From: CAKRJP01 sp963589425
GTDB lineage: Bacteria > Bacillota > Clostridia > Lachnospirales > Lachnospiraceae
Direction: 5' to 3'
DNA length: 64,000 nt
Assembly: GCA_963589425.1 (NCBI GenBank)
Contig: CAVAKZ010000004.1
Location: forward strand, 22,124 to 86,123
The position numbers and the translations under genes are program-made. Position 1 is the stretch's first letter; the number at the start of each line of letters is the position of its first letter. A model generated the notes under the pieces. That model worked only from the letters and a program-made list of their open reading frames with translations, had not been told where the DNA came from and did not search any database. Of the stretch, positions 18,509 through 27,094 are shown in pieces.

Positions 18509-18560
18509 ATTCTAGTAAATTATATGATTTCTAAATCTGAATTTTCTGCATCTAGAGTTT

Positions 18561-19598
18561 CTACATCTCATCAGTAATAAACATAGCATCTCCGAAAGAA
18601 AAGAAACGATATCCTTTCTCCACCGCTTCCTCGTAGGCAGCAAGGACATGTTCTCTTCCGGCCAAGGCCGATACCAACATGATTAAGGTAGACTCCGGCA
18701 AATGGAAATTAGTAATGAGGCAGTCCAAGACCTTGAATTTGTATCCCGGATAAATAAAAATCTCTGTCCAACCGGAGCATTCTTTTAAATGTCCCGACTC
18801 ATCTGCCGCTGATTCAATGGTTCTGCAGCTTGTGGTTCCTACACAGATCACCCGATGTCCCCCATCCTTGGATCGGTTGATCTTCTCCGCCTCAGAAGCC
18901 TCAATTCGATAAAATTCCGAATGCATATGATGCTCCAAAATATTGTCCACCTTAACCGGCCGGAAAGTGCCAAGACCTACATGTAAGGTAACATGAGCAA
19001 TCTCCACCCCCATAGCCTTGATCTTCTCAAGAAGCTCCGGAGTAAAGTGAAGACCTGCTGTAGGAGCCGCCGCAGACCCGGAATGTTTGGCGTAAACCGT
19101 TTGATAACGGTTTTTATCCTCCAGCTGGTGGGTGATATAAGGAGGCAAAGGCATCTGGCCTAATTGATCTAGGATTTCCTCAAAAATCCCTTGGTATTCA
19201 AAATGGATCAGACGGTTTCCCTCATCCACCACATCGATAACCTCTCCTTTTAGGAGGCCTCCACCAAAGCTAACTCTGGCTCCCGGTTTCATTTTCTTTC
19301 CAGGCTTTACCAAAGTTTCCCAGATATCATTTTCCTTTCGTTTTAAGAGAAGGACTTCCACCTTCCCTCCTGTAGATTCTTTCTCTCCAATTAGTCTCGC
19401 AGGAATTACCTTGGTATCATTAATAACAAGGCAGTCCCCGGCTTTTAGGAAATCTGGGATTTCTCTAAAGACATGGTGGGCCGTCTCTCCGGTATTTTTA
19501 TCTAGCACCAGCAATCTGGAACTGGAGCGATCCTCCAGAGGATCCTGGGCAATCTGATCCTCCGGAAGATTGAAAAAAAAGTCTTCTTTTTTTAACAT
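18561..19598 (-). CDS. queA: S-adenosylmethionine:tRNA ribosyltransferase-isomerase QueA
   Basis: 345 residues, normal length. QueA transfers and isomerises the ribosyl part of SAM onto 7-aminomethyl-7-deazaguanine in tRNA, giving epoxyqueuosine. Family blocks: FNLPEDQIAQDPLEDRSSSR, NDTKVIPARLIGEK, GSAAAPTAGLHFT, TLHVGLGTFRPV and LITNFHLPESTLIML. It follows pheT by 21 bases and is closed by its own terminator. Confidence 0.97.
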   Translation of the reverse strand: MLKKEDFFFNLPEDQIAQDPLEDRSSSRLLVLDKNTGETAHHVFREIPDFLKAGDCLVINDTKVIPARLIGEKESTGGKVEVLLLKRKENDIWETLVKPGKKMKPGARVSFGGGLLKGEVIDVVDEGNRLIHFEYQGIFEEILDQLGQMPLPPYITHQLEDKNRYQTVYAKHSGSAAAPTAGLHFTPELLEKIKAMGVEIAHVTLHVGLGTFRPVKVDNILEHHMHSEFYRIEASEAEKINRSKDGGHRVICVGTTSCRTIESAADESGHLKECSGWTEIFIYPGYKFKVLDCLITNFHLPESTLIMLVSALAGREHVLAAYEEAVEKGYRFFSFGDAMFITDEM

Positions 19599-19619
19599 CT
19601 TATTTTCCCCAGGTATCTG

Positions 19620-22040
19620 CTATTTACGAAGCTCGATACCCATTCCTTCTAATTCTGTAAGAATCTTCTCCATTGCAGCAGACACATCAGCCTCTTCAAG
19701 AGTACGATCCTTTCCACGGAATACAATAGAGTATGCCACAGATTTAAAGCCTGCCTTAATCTGGGCTCCCTCGTAAAGGTCAAAGAGGTGATAGCTTTCT
19801 AAAAGCTTTCCGCCACGTTTCTCGATGACTTCTTCTACCTGACCTACCATAATGGATTTTGGCATTACCATACTAATGTCACGGGTTACAGCCGGGAACT
19901 TGGCAATTCCTGTATATTTTCTATCAAAAGTAGCTCTCTCTACAATCTCCGGCATATCTAAAACTGCAACATAGGCTCTGGTTCCAATATTATAGTTGTC
20001 TGCAACATCTGGATGAACTTCTCCCAAATAACCGATAACAGTTCCATCATAGATAATATTTGCCTGTCTTCCCGGATGTAAGAAATTCTTTCCTGCCTTT
20101 GGATCATAGATTTCTTTCTCGTGCAAACCTACTTTCTCAAGGAACTCTTCCACTACACCCTTCATGCTGAAGAAGTCTCCTTCCCCATACATTCCCAAAG
20201 TAAATTGCATACGCTCTTCAGGAAGTTCTGTAAGAGGAAGAGCTTTTGGCAGATAAACATTTCCAAGCTCATAAAGCCTTACATTCTTATTTCTACGGTT
20301 GTAGTTGGTTGCAAGTGAGGTCAGCATACCATTTAAAGAAGTCGTTCTCATAACTGAGTAATCTTCTCCCAATGGATTACTAATAGCAATGGCCTGGCGA
20401 AGCTTGTCATCTGCATCTAAATTTAATTTATCAAAAACCTTAGGACTCTCGAAAGAGTAGCACATTCCCTGGCTAAATCCACAGAATTCTGCAATATCTC
20501 TTGCCACTTCCTCCACACGAAGTTTAAATGGAAGCTTACCTGTAGTAGCCTCTCCACTTGGTAGGGTGGTTGGAATCTTGTCATATCCGTAGAATCTTGC
20601 CACTTCCTCTGCCACATCAGCCGGGCGGAGAAGGTCCTGTCTAAAGGTAGGTGCAATCACCTCATTTTTCTTCGGATCATAGGCAAGTTCAATTCTCTTA
20701 AAGTAAGAAAGCATATCCGCCTTGGAAATATCTGTTCCCAAAAGCTTATTCACTGCATTTTCATCAAATGGAATGTGTACCGGCTCTCTCTTTACCGGAT
20801 ATACATCTACCATGCCGCCTACAACCTGGCCAGCACCCATCTCTTCTACCAGCTGGCAAGCCCGGTTAATTGCCTCTTCTGCATTGTTTGGATCCAGACC
20901 CTTGTCAAATTTAGCAGAAGCATCGGTACGAAGGCCTACCTTCTTGCTGGAACGGCGAATATTAGTTCCGTCAAAGCAAGCTGCCTCAAAGAGCATGGTC
21001 TTTACATCATCAGTGATCATGGAGTTTTCTCCACCCATGATACCTGCGATACCTACAGATTTCTCTCCATCGCAGATCATAAGAACATCTTCGTTCATCT
21101 GTCTTTCCTGACCATCTAAGGTAGTAAATTTTTCATCTGCCTGGGCATTTCTTACAATAATCTCACGGCCTGCAATGGTATCCAGATCATAAGCGTGCAT
21201 TGGCTGACCATATTCTTCCATTACATAGTTGGTAATATCAACTAAATTGTTAATAGGACGGATTCCCACGGAAGCCAGTCTTCTTTGCATCCACTCCGGG
21301 GATGGGCCGATCTTGATATTTTTTACCACTCTTGCACAATATCTGGGGCAAAGCTTTTCATTTTTAACGGTTACCTTAATATAATCATTTACATCTTCTT
21401 CATTTCCGGTCTTTGTTACCACCGGTGGGCAGAAAGTTTTATTAAATGTAGCTGCCGCCTCTCTTGCAATACCAATGACACTATAGCAGTCCACACGGTT
21501 AGAGGTAACCTCATACTCAAATACAGTATCATGAAGTCCCAAAACTTCCACTGCATCTGCTCCTACTTCCACGTCATCATGGAAAATGTAGATTCCCTCT
21601 TCCGGAGCTTCAGGATACATGTCGCGGGTAGATCCTAACTCTTCAATAGAGCACATCATTCCGAAACTCTCCACTCCACGAAGCTTGCCCTTTTTAATTT
21701 TAATTCCGCCTTCTACCTTAGAGCCGGCCTCGTGACCTCCGGCCACGCGACCACCTACCAAAACTACAGGAACCTTAGCTCCCTCAAATACGTTCTGAGC
21801 ACCTGTAACAATCTGAATAGTCTCAGTTCCTACATTTACCTGGCAGATCACTAATTTATCTGCATCTGGGTGTTTTTCAATCTTCTCAATCTGTCCTACC
21901 ACAATTTTCTCAAGATCTGCATCTTGTTTTTCATATCCTTCTACTTTGGTTCCGGACAATGTCATTGCATCCATATATTCCTGGGCTGTCACGTCAAGCT
22001 CCGGAACATAGGCTTTTATCCATGATAATGATGTATTCAT
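19620..22040 (-). CDS. pheT: Phenylalanyl-tRNA synthetase beta subunit PheT
   Basis: 806 residues, typical. Contains the EMAP/tRNA-binding OB domain (KHPDADKLVICQVNVG, ~40-150), B3/B4 editing region, B5 domain and a C-terminal ferredoxin-like anticodon-binding domain (FPAVTRDISMVMP to the end). With PheS it forms the (alpha-beta)2 enzyme charging tRNA-Phe. Separated from pheS by 113 bases in which I see no further gene. Confidence 0.97.
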   Translation of the reverse strand: MNTSLSWIKAYVPELDVTAQEYMDAMTLSGTKVEGYEKQDADLEKIVVGQIEKIEKHPDADKLVICQVNVGTETIQIVTGAQNVFEGAKVPVVLVGGRVAGGHEAGSKVEGGIKIKKGKLRGVESFGMMCSIEELGSTRDMYPEAPEEGIYIFHDDVEVGADAVEVLGLHDTVFEYEVTSNRVDCYSVIGIAREAAATFNKTFCPPVVTKTGNEEDVNDYIKVTVKNEKLCPRYCARVVKNIKIGPSPEWMQRRLASVGIRPINNLVDITNYVMEEYGQPMHAYDLDTIAGREIIVRNAQADEKFTTLDGQERQMNEDVLMICDGEKSVGIAGIMGGENSMITDDVKTMLFEAACFDGTNIRRSSKKVGLRTDASAKFDKGLDPNNAEEAINRACQLVEEMGAGQVVGGMVDVYPVKREPVHIPFDENAVNKLLGTDISKADMLSYFKRIELAYDPKKNEVIAPTFRQDLLRPADVAEEVARFYGYDKIPTTLPSGEATTGKLPFKLRVEEVARDIAEFCGFSQGMCYSFESPKVFDKLNLDADDKLRQAIAISNPLGEDYSVMRTTSLNGMLTSLATNYNRRNKNVRLYELGNVYLPKALPLTELPEERMQFTLGMYGEGDFFSMKGVVEEFLEKVGLHEKEIYDPKAGKNFLHPGRQANIIYDGTVIGYLGEVHPDVADNYNIGTRAYVAVLDMPEIVERATFDRKYTGIAKFPAVTRDISMVMPKSIMVGQVEEVIEKRGGKLLESYHLFDLYEGAQIKAGFKSVAYSIVFRGKDRTLEEADVSAAMEKILTELEGMGIELRK

Positions 22041-22153
22041 ACTTTACTCCTTTATCTCCTGTTTATATATCCCTGGCTGATTGCTAAACGTTCAAATTCT
22101 TCATGGACTATCCTTGTTTTGCAATCATCTATGCCTATATGTTCATTTTATCG

Positions 22154-23173
22154 CTAGAACTGCTTTAAGAACCGGATATCATTCTCATACAGCAGGCGCA
22201 TGTCGTCAATTTCGTATTTTAGTAGGGCAATTCTCTCTAATCCCACACCAAAGGCAAATCCGGTATATTCTTCTGGGTCGATTCCGCACATTTCCAACAC
22301 ATGGGGATGTACCATTCCACAACCTAAAATTTCGATCCAGCCTTCACCTTTACAGAAACGGCAGCCTTTTCCGCCGCACTTAAAGCAGGATACATCTACC
22401 TCTGCACTTGGCTCTGTAAATGGGAAATGATGGGGACGGAATTTTGTCTTGGTCTCCGGTCCAAATAATTCTTTTGCAAATTCTGCCAAGGTTCCCTTTA
22501 AGTCTGCAAAGGATACATTCTTATCAATAACCAATCCCTCGATTTGGTGGAAGGACGGTGAGTGAGTTGCATCCACTTCATCAGAACGGAATACACGTCC
22601 CGGAGAGATCATTCGAATCGGAAGCTGTCCTTTTTCCATTACACGGGCCTGTACAGAAGATGTCTGGGTACGAAGCACAATGTCTTTGTTAATATAGAAG
22701 GTATCCTGCTCATCCTTAGCCGGATGGTCTGCCGGAATATTTAACTTTTCAAAGTTATATTCATCATATTCCACTTCCGGTCCTTCCACTACTTCATAAC
22801 CCATTCCTGTAAAGATTCTCTCTACTTCTTCTAAGGCAATAGTGTTTGGATGACGATGGCCTACTAAGTTTTTCTTAGAAGGTAAAGTAACATCAATCAC
22901 TTCCTGTTTTAACTTCTCTTCTCTTACGGCACGCTCTAATTTTGTCTTGCTCTCTTCTAACAAAGACTCAATAGCTGCTCTGGTCTCATTTACCATCTGT
23001 CCCACCTTAGGTCTCTCCTCCGGTGCAACATCCTTCATTCCCTTTAATACAGCGGTAAGTTCTCCCTTCTTTCCAAGGAACTTTACTCTGACATCATTTA
23101 AAGATTCCAGGCGATCCGCATTTTCAATGGCGGCGATAGCTTCATCTTTGATGTTTTGCAACATGTTTTTCAT
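22154..23173 (-). CDS. pheS: Phenylalanyl-tRNA synthetase alpha subunit PheS
   Basis: 339 residues. N-terminal coiled coil (1-90), then a class II aminoacyl-tRNA synthetase core with motif 2 region MISPGRVFRSDEVDATH SPSFHQIEG and motif 3 FGVGLERIALLKYEIDD. A cysteine-rich insert FKCGGKGCRFCKGEGW is present. Downstream of a tRNA-Phe T-box leader. Confidence 0.97.
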   Translation of the reverse strand: MKNMLQNIKDEAIAAIENADRLESLNDVRVKFLGKKGELTAVLKGMKDVAPEERPKVGQMVNETRAAIESLLEESKTKLERAVREEKLKQEVIDVTLPSKKNLVGHRHPNTIALEEVERIFTGMGYEVVEGPEVEYDEYNFEKLNIPADHPAKDEQDTFYINKDIVLRTQTSSVQARVMEKGQLPIRMISPGRVFRSDEVDATHSPSFHQIEGLVIDKNVSFADLKGTLAEFAKELFGPETKTKFRPHHFPFTEPSAEVDVSCFKCGGKGCRFCKGEGWIEILGCGMVHPHVLEMCGIDPEEYTGFAFGVGLERIALLKYEIDDMRLLYENDIRFLKQF

Positions 23174-23235
23174 ATTCGTTTTTCCTTTCCTGTAGGTTTT
23201 TTCGTATAAGCGATCTAGGAACGAAGTGTCCTATT

Positions 23236-23509
23236 ACATAAAAAAGGACCCGTCCCTAACTAGGGACGAGTCTTATATACCCGTGTTACCACCCTGATTC
23301 ATATAGTCCTCAGACTCTATGCACTCATTGTCTGCGTAACGTGCAGCTTACGTCATTCTCTACTACTTCTTAATACAAGATTCAAAAATGCAGTTCACGT
23401 GGGAAGTTCAATTATCATCTGAACCAAAGGGAACTTACAGCCGGTGATTCCCTCTCTCTGCTGGAAAATCATAATCTTAAAACACGATCATTACCTTTTT
23501 CTTCATACG
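23236..23509 (-). ncRNA. T-box riboswitch (tRNA-Phe) controlling pheST
   Basis: Minus-strand leader with all T-box parts: the Stem I AG bulge region AGAGAGGGAATCACCGGCTG, a specifier-loop segment GAACTTCCCACGTGAACTGC containing TTC (Phe), and the T-box AGGGTGGTAACACGG near 23281-23296. Its UGGU fits the ACCA acceptor end expected of tRNA-Phe. A terminator at 23238-23273 (GTCCCTA/TAGGGAC stem then T run) is the alternative structure. Uncharged tRNA-Phe would favour antitermination. Confidence 0.93.
23238..23273 (-). terminator. T-box-controlled terminator before pheS
   Basis: Stem GAC(T)CGTCCCTA with TAGGGACG(G)GTC followed on the minus strand by TTTTTT. Competes with the antiterminator formed by the T-box sequence immediately upstream. 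Confidence 0.9.
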
Positions 23510-23515
23510 TTAACA

Positions 23516-23543
23516 ATTCTATCATATGAAGAAAATATGTCAA
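23516..23543 (-). promoter_or_regulatory. Promoter of the T-box-pheST-queA unit
   Basis: TTGACA (23543-23538), 16-base spacer, TAGAAT (23521-23516) on the minus strand, directly downstream of ptsH. Confidence 0.65.
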
Positions 23544-23552
23544 GGCATTTTC

Positions 23553-23810
23553 CTAGAGGTTTTCTTCAAAAACAGCCTTTAAAGCTGCAATTGCCTCATC
23601 CTCATCAGCACCCTCTGCAGTTACTGTAACGGTCTCTCCCTGCTTAACACCAAGAGACATCAGCATCATAAGCTGGGTCAGTTTCTTTGTGTTACCATCT
23701 TTTGTAAGGGTACACTCAGAAGTAAACTTCTTAGCTTCTTTTGCAAGTATACCTGCCGGTCTTGCGTGAATTCCCAACTCATCCTTAATTGTGTAATCAA
23801 ATGTTTTCAT
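23553..23810 (-). CDS. ptsH: Phosphocarrier protein HPr (PtsH)
   Basis: 85 residues from the ATG at 23810, preceded by AAAGGAGATTG. The frame is open upstream but HPr begins at MKTFDYTIKDE. The phosphoryl-acceptor histidine is His15 in GIHARPAG. Residue 46, the serine phosphorylated by HPr kinase in many Firmicutes, is glutamine here (KKLTQLMMLMSLG). It transfers phosphate from enzyme I to the EII proteins. It is the last gene of the ptsG-glcT-ptsH unit, 59 bases after glcT. Confidence 0.94.
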   Translation of the reverse strand: MKTFDYTIKDELGIHARPAGILAKEAKKFTSECTLTKDGNTKKLTQLMMLMSLGVKQGETVTVTAEGADEDEAIAALKAVFEENL

Positions 23811-23869
23811 TGAACCAATCTCCTTTTTATTTATATTTATTCTTAGATCCTCGTAAAAGAATCTAACAA

Positions 23870-24709
23870 TCAATCATTGGTCTCAGCTTCGATCAGACGT
23901 TCCAAATGCATAGCAAGATATCCAATTTCCACATCTGAAATAGGAAGCTTCAAACTTCTTTTCATCTGTCTGCAAATCCGCTCAGCCGACAGATAGGCCC
24001 CCGGAAATTTTACAGACATATAATCATTAATATTCATCTTAAGTTTCTCGCCCTTTAATGCCCTTGCTAACATATAGCGCACATGATTCATAAGACGATT
24101 ATATCCCAGGGAAAGTACATCTATAGAGTGACCTGTCTCCTGCTCGACTAAAGAAATGCATTCTCTTACAGTTCTTGCAATTTCCATAGCCTGAGATACA
24201 TTCTCATCCATTATAGCCGCATGAACATGAAGAGCCAGATAGCCAATCTCATGTTCATCGATGGCTAGCGAGAGCTTCTCCTGCAAAAGTTCTTTTACAC
24301 AGGAGGCCACCTTATACTCTTTATAGAACATCACACGAATATCCTCAGTGAGAGGATTACTGATCTGTTCTCCATGCTGCATTCGTCGAATAGCGAAATC
24401 CAGGTGATCTGCCATAGGAAATAGGATAGACCGATCTACCTTTCCAAACTCCTGTTCTCCGCGGTTTAACACCTCGTTGGCTAGTTCCAGACAAAGAGGA
24501 GAAACCGTTGCCACAATGTCTTTTGCATCTCCACGCTCTGTAAGCTCCCTTAAAGAGTATACCTTAGCATCTGCCGGAAGTTCAATGGCCTGCCCAACTT
24601 TTTTCCCAAAAGCCACTCCTTTTCCCATAACCAAACAGTCCTGATTTTGTTCACCTGAAAGTCCCATAAAAGAATTATGATTTAAAATTCTCTCAATTCT
24701 ATACAGCAT
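23870..24709 (-). CDS. glcT: BglG/GlcT-family transcriptional antiterminator
   Basis: 279 residues. N-terminal co-antiterminator RNA-binding domain (1-~58; RIERILNHNSF, GKGVAFGKKVG), then two PTS regulation domains, PRD1 (~65-170, with DHLDFAI and EIGYLALHVHAA) and PRD2 (~175-279, with YNRLMNHVRYMLAR and EIGYLAMHLERL) that carry the histidines usually phosphorylated. It should bind the RAT element upstream of ptsG and prevent termination. The gene lies directly behind ptsG. The glcT name is by context; LicT-like specificity is the alternative. Confidence 0.88.
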   Translation of the reverse strand: MLYRIERILNHNSFMGLSGEQNQDCLVMGKGVAFGKKVGQAIELPADAKVYSLRELTERGDAKDIVATVSPLCLELANEVLNRGEQEFGKVDRSILFPMADHLDFAIRRMQHGEQISNPLTEDIRVMFYKEYKVASCVKELLQEKLSLAIDEHEIGYLALHVHAAIMDENVSQAMEIARTVRECISLVEQETGHSIDVLSLGYNRLMNHVRYMLARALKGEKLKMNINDYMSVKFPGAYLSAERICRQMKRSLKLPISDVEIGYLAMHLERLIEAETND

Positions 24710-24730
24710 AATTTCCCCCTGCCAGCAACT

Positions 24731-26899
24731 TTATTCTAGGATTTCCACCTCAAAGAGGGGATCTCCTGCCTCTACATTGCCTTCTCTCAACAAGTGAATT
24801 CTCTGATTATCCTCAAGTTCCGTACAAAGAACCGGAGATGTAAGGGATGGGGCATGAGATTTTAAATACTCTAAATCCAATTTTAACATTGGCTGGCCCT
24901 TCTTTACTTTCTGACCGCTTTCCACCAGAACTTCAAATCCTTCACCATTTAAGTTTACAGTATCGATTCCCATATGAATCAAAAGACTAATCCCGGAATC
25001 TGTTACAAATCCTATAGCATGCTTGGTATCAAATACAAAGGCAACCTCTCCATCCTCCGGCGCTTTCACACAAGGATCCTCAGGAGTTACCACGGCTCCG
25101 TCTCCCATCATTCTCTCTGCAAAAGCCTGGTCAGGAGTAGTAGATAAATCTGCTGCCAAACCTGTAATAGGACTGCTAATCAGAATACGATCTACAACTT
25201 TTTTTTCGCCGACTGGGACTTCCGTTTTTACTTCTACCGAGGAAGCCTCTTCCTCGGTAGTTTCCAATGTATCCGGAGCAGTTTCAAGGTAATCCTCTAA
25301 ATTTGCTTTAATCACCGTAACATTTGGTCCGTAAATAACCTGTACGCCCTGGCCTCTGTGAACCACGCCAGAAGCTCCGGTAGATTTTAAGAGTGCATCA
25401 TTTACAAGGTATGCATTGTGTACAGTACAACGAAGGCGGGTAGCACAGCAGTCTACATCGGAAATGTTCTTCTTTCCACCAAGACCCTTAGTAATCTTCT
25501 CACTTAAAGGATCTGTACTGTCAGAACCAGCTTCACTATTTTCTGCCTCTTTTCTTGCATTGACATCTGCCTTAGTATAAAGCTTTGTCTCCACATCGTC
25601 ATCCTCACGGCCAGGAGTCTTAAAATCAAATTTCAAGATCATAAACTTGAAAATGAAATAATACAGGAAGAAGTAAATGATTCCCACAGGAATCACACGA
25701 AGCCAGCTGGTTTTTTCGTTTCCCTGTAAAATACCAAAGAGGAAGAAATCAAGGAAACCACCAGAAAAGGTAAGTCCTACTGCAATATTTAAGATATGCG
25801 CAATCATGTAGGCACTACCAGCAAGTACTACTTGAACTGCAAATAAGGCCGGAGCCACAAAAAGGAAGGAAAACTCCAAAGGTTCTGTAATTCCTGTTGC
25901 CATACAAGCTAAAGCCGCTGACAAAAGCAAACCGCCTGCAGCTTTCTTTTTCTCAGGCTTTGCACATTGATACATAGCCAGAGCTGCTCCCGGAAGTCCA
26001 AAGATCATAAAAATAAACTCTCCGGAAAAATATCTGGTAGCATCTGCACTAAAGTGGCTAACATTTGCAGAATCTGCTAACTGCGCAAAGAAAATATTCT
26101 GTCCTCCCTGAACCATCTGCCCTGCCACTTCCATGGAACCTCCAACAGCAGTCTGCCAGAATGGCATATAGAATACATGGTGAAGACCAAAGGGAATCAA
26201 AGCCCGCTTAATCAGTCCAAAGATTAAGGTCCCTACATATCCGGATCCTGTAACAAGGCCACCTAAAGCATAAATTCCATTCTGTACCACCGGCCATACA
26301 AAGTACATTGCAATTCCCACAAACATATACACAAGGGTGGAAATAATAGGCACAAAACGGGTTCCTCCAAAGAAGGCCAGGGCTGCCGGAAGCTGAATCT
26401 TATAGAAACGGTTGTGGAGGGCTGCAACCCCAAGTCCTACAATAATACCACCAAATACGCCCATCTGCAGAGATTGAATGCCACATACCGAAGTAATGGT
26501 TCCATCCAGCACGCTCTCAGCAATCTCACCATTTTCCAGGATATCCCCTGTTACATTTAACATAGCATTAATGGCTGTATTCATAACAAAGAAGGCAATT
26601 ACAGATGCAAGAGCTGCTACTTCCTTCTCTTTTTTTGCCATACCAATGGCAACGCCGATTGCGAAAATCAAGGGCAAGTTATCAAAAACTGCACTTCCTA
26701 CACTGTTCATAATAACCAGTAGGGAGTGAAGAATGGTTCCCTCTCCCAGAATACCGGTCAATCCATAGGTTTCAATGGTTGTAGCGTTGGTAAATGAGCT
26801 TCCGATTCCCAACAAAAGTCCTGCCACCGGAAGGATTGCGATTGGAAGCATAAAACTTCTTCCCACACGCTGCAAAACGCCAAAAATTTTGTCTTTCAT
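24731..26899 (-). CDS. ptsG: PTS glucose-family EIICBA transporter
   Basis: 722 residues from the ATG at 26899, with AAAGGAG upstream; the longer open frame includes the leader and is rejected. Order IIC (~1-430; PFGLHHVFYMPFW, MATGITEPLEF), IIB (~480-560; VDCCATRLRC with the phosphocysteine), IIA (~600-722; LLIHMGIDTVNLNGEGF with the phosphohistidine). It imports and phosphorylates a hexose. Glucose is most likely given the GlcT-type control, but GlcNAc or other glucosides cannot be ruled out from sequence. Confidence 0.88.
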   Translation of the reverse strand: MKDKIFGVLQRVGRSFMLPIAILPVAGLLLGIGSSFTNATTIETYGLTGILGEGTILHSLLVIMNSVGSAVFDNLPLIFAIGVAIGMAKKEKEVAALASVIAFFVMNTAINAMLNVTGDILENGEIAESVLDGTITSVCGIQSLQMGVFGGIIVGLGVAALHNRFYKIQLPAALAFFGGTRFVPIISTLVYMFVGIAMYFVWPVVQNGIYALGGLVTGSGYVGTLIFGLIKRALIPFGLHHVFYMPFWQTAVGGSMEVAGQMVQGGQNIFFAQLADSANVSHFSADATRYFSGEFIFMIFGLPGAALAMYQCAKPEKKKAAGGLLLSAALACMATGITEPLEFSFLFVAPALFAVQVVLAGSAYMIAHILNIAVGLTFSGGFLDFFLFGILQGNEKTSWLRVIPVGIIYFFLYYFIFKFMILKFDFKTPGREDDDVETKLYTKADVNARKEAENSEAGSDSTDPLSEKITKGLGGKKNISDVDCCATRLRCTVHNAYLVNDALLKSTGASGVVHRGQGVQVIYGPNVTVIKANLEDYLETAPDTLETTEEEASSVEVKTEVPVGEKKVVDRILISSPITGLAADLSTTPDQAFAERMMGDGAVVTPEDPCVKAPEDGEVAFVFDTKHAIGFVTDSGISLLIHMGIDTVNLNGEGFEVLVESGQKVKKGQPMLKLDLEYLKSHAPSLTSPVLCTELEDNQRIHLLREGNVEAGDPLFEVEILE

Positions 26900-26969
26900 G
26901 TGTCTTACTCCTTTTACTTTTTTCCTCTTATGTATGAAAGCCTTCCTTTGCTTCCGGCTTCCTGAAACG

Positions 26970-27022
26970 AAAAAAAGGGCATTAACATACATAAACACTG
27001 ATTGCTATGTATAGTTAATGCC
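26970..27022 (-). terminator. Leader terminator of ptsG (antitermination target)
   Basis: Minus-strand stem of 9 bp (GGCATTAAC with GTTAATGCC) extended by 7 bp (ATACATA/TATGTAT) around a 12-base loop, followed by a run of Ts. Its first arm overlaps the RAT sequence. Confidence 0.85.
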
Positions 27023-27043
27023 TCCTAAAATCGAGTAACACAC
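27012..27043 (-). promoter_or_regulatory. Ribonucleic antiterminator (RAT) for GlcT
   Basis: Minus-strand GTGTGTTACTCGATTTTAGG followed by AGGCATTAACTAT resembles the RAT consensus of GlcT-type targets (TGTTACT...AGGCAT). It overlaps the 5' arm of the terminator, so binding of the antiterminator would block hairpin formation. Confidence 0.8.
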
Positions 27044-27056
27044 TATATCTGCCAAA

Positions 27057-27086
27057 ACCTTAGCACAGGTATCCTATACCTGTCAA
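27057..27086 (-). promoter_or_regulatory. Putative ptsG promoter with overlapping palindrome
   Basis: TTGACA (27086-27081), 18-base spacer, TAAGGT (27062-27057). A perfect 8-3-8 palindrome, ACAGGTAT AGG ATACCTGT (27065-27083), covers the -35 edge and spacer and may be an operator. The -10 is weak. Confidence 0.5.
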
Positions 27087-27094
27087 CTAATTTT

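Noticed and set aside
18300..18560. Cobalamin riboswitch before the cob operon
   Set aside because: No B12-box-like sequence, and the leader is only ~30 bases.
26900..26998. Extended N-terminus of the PTS transporter
   Set aside because: It is the leader between the RAT-terminator and a good AAAGGAG site; the IIC domain starts at 26899.
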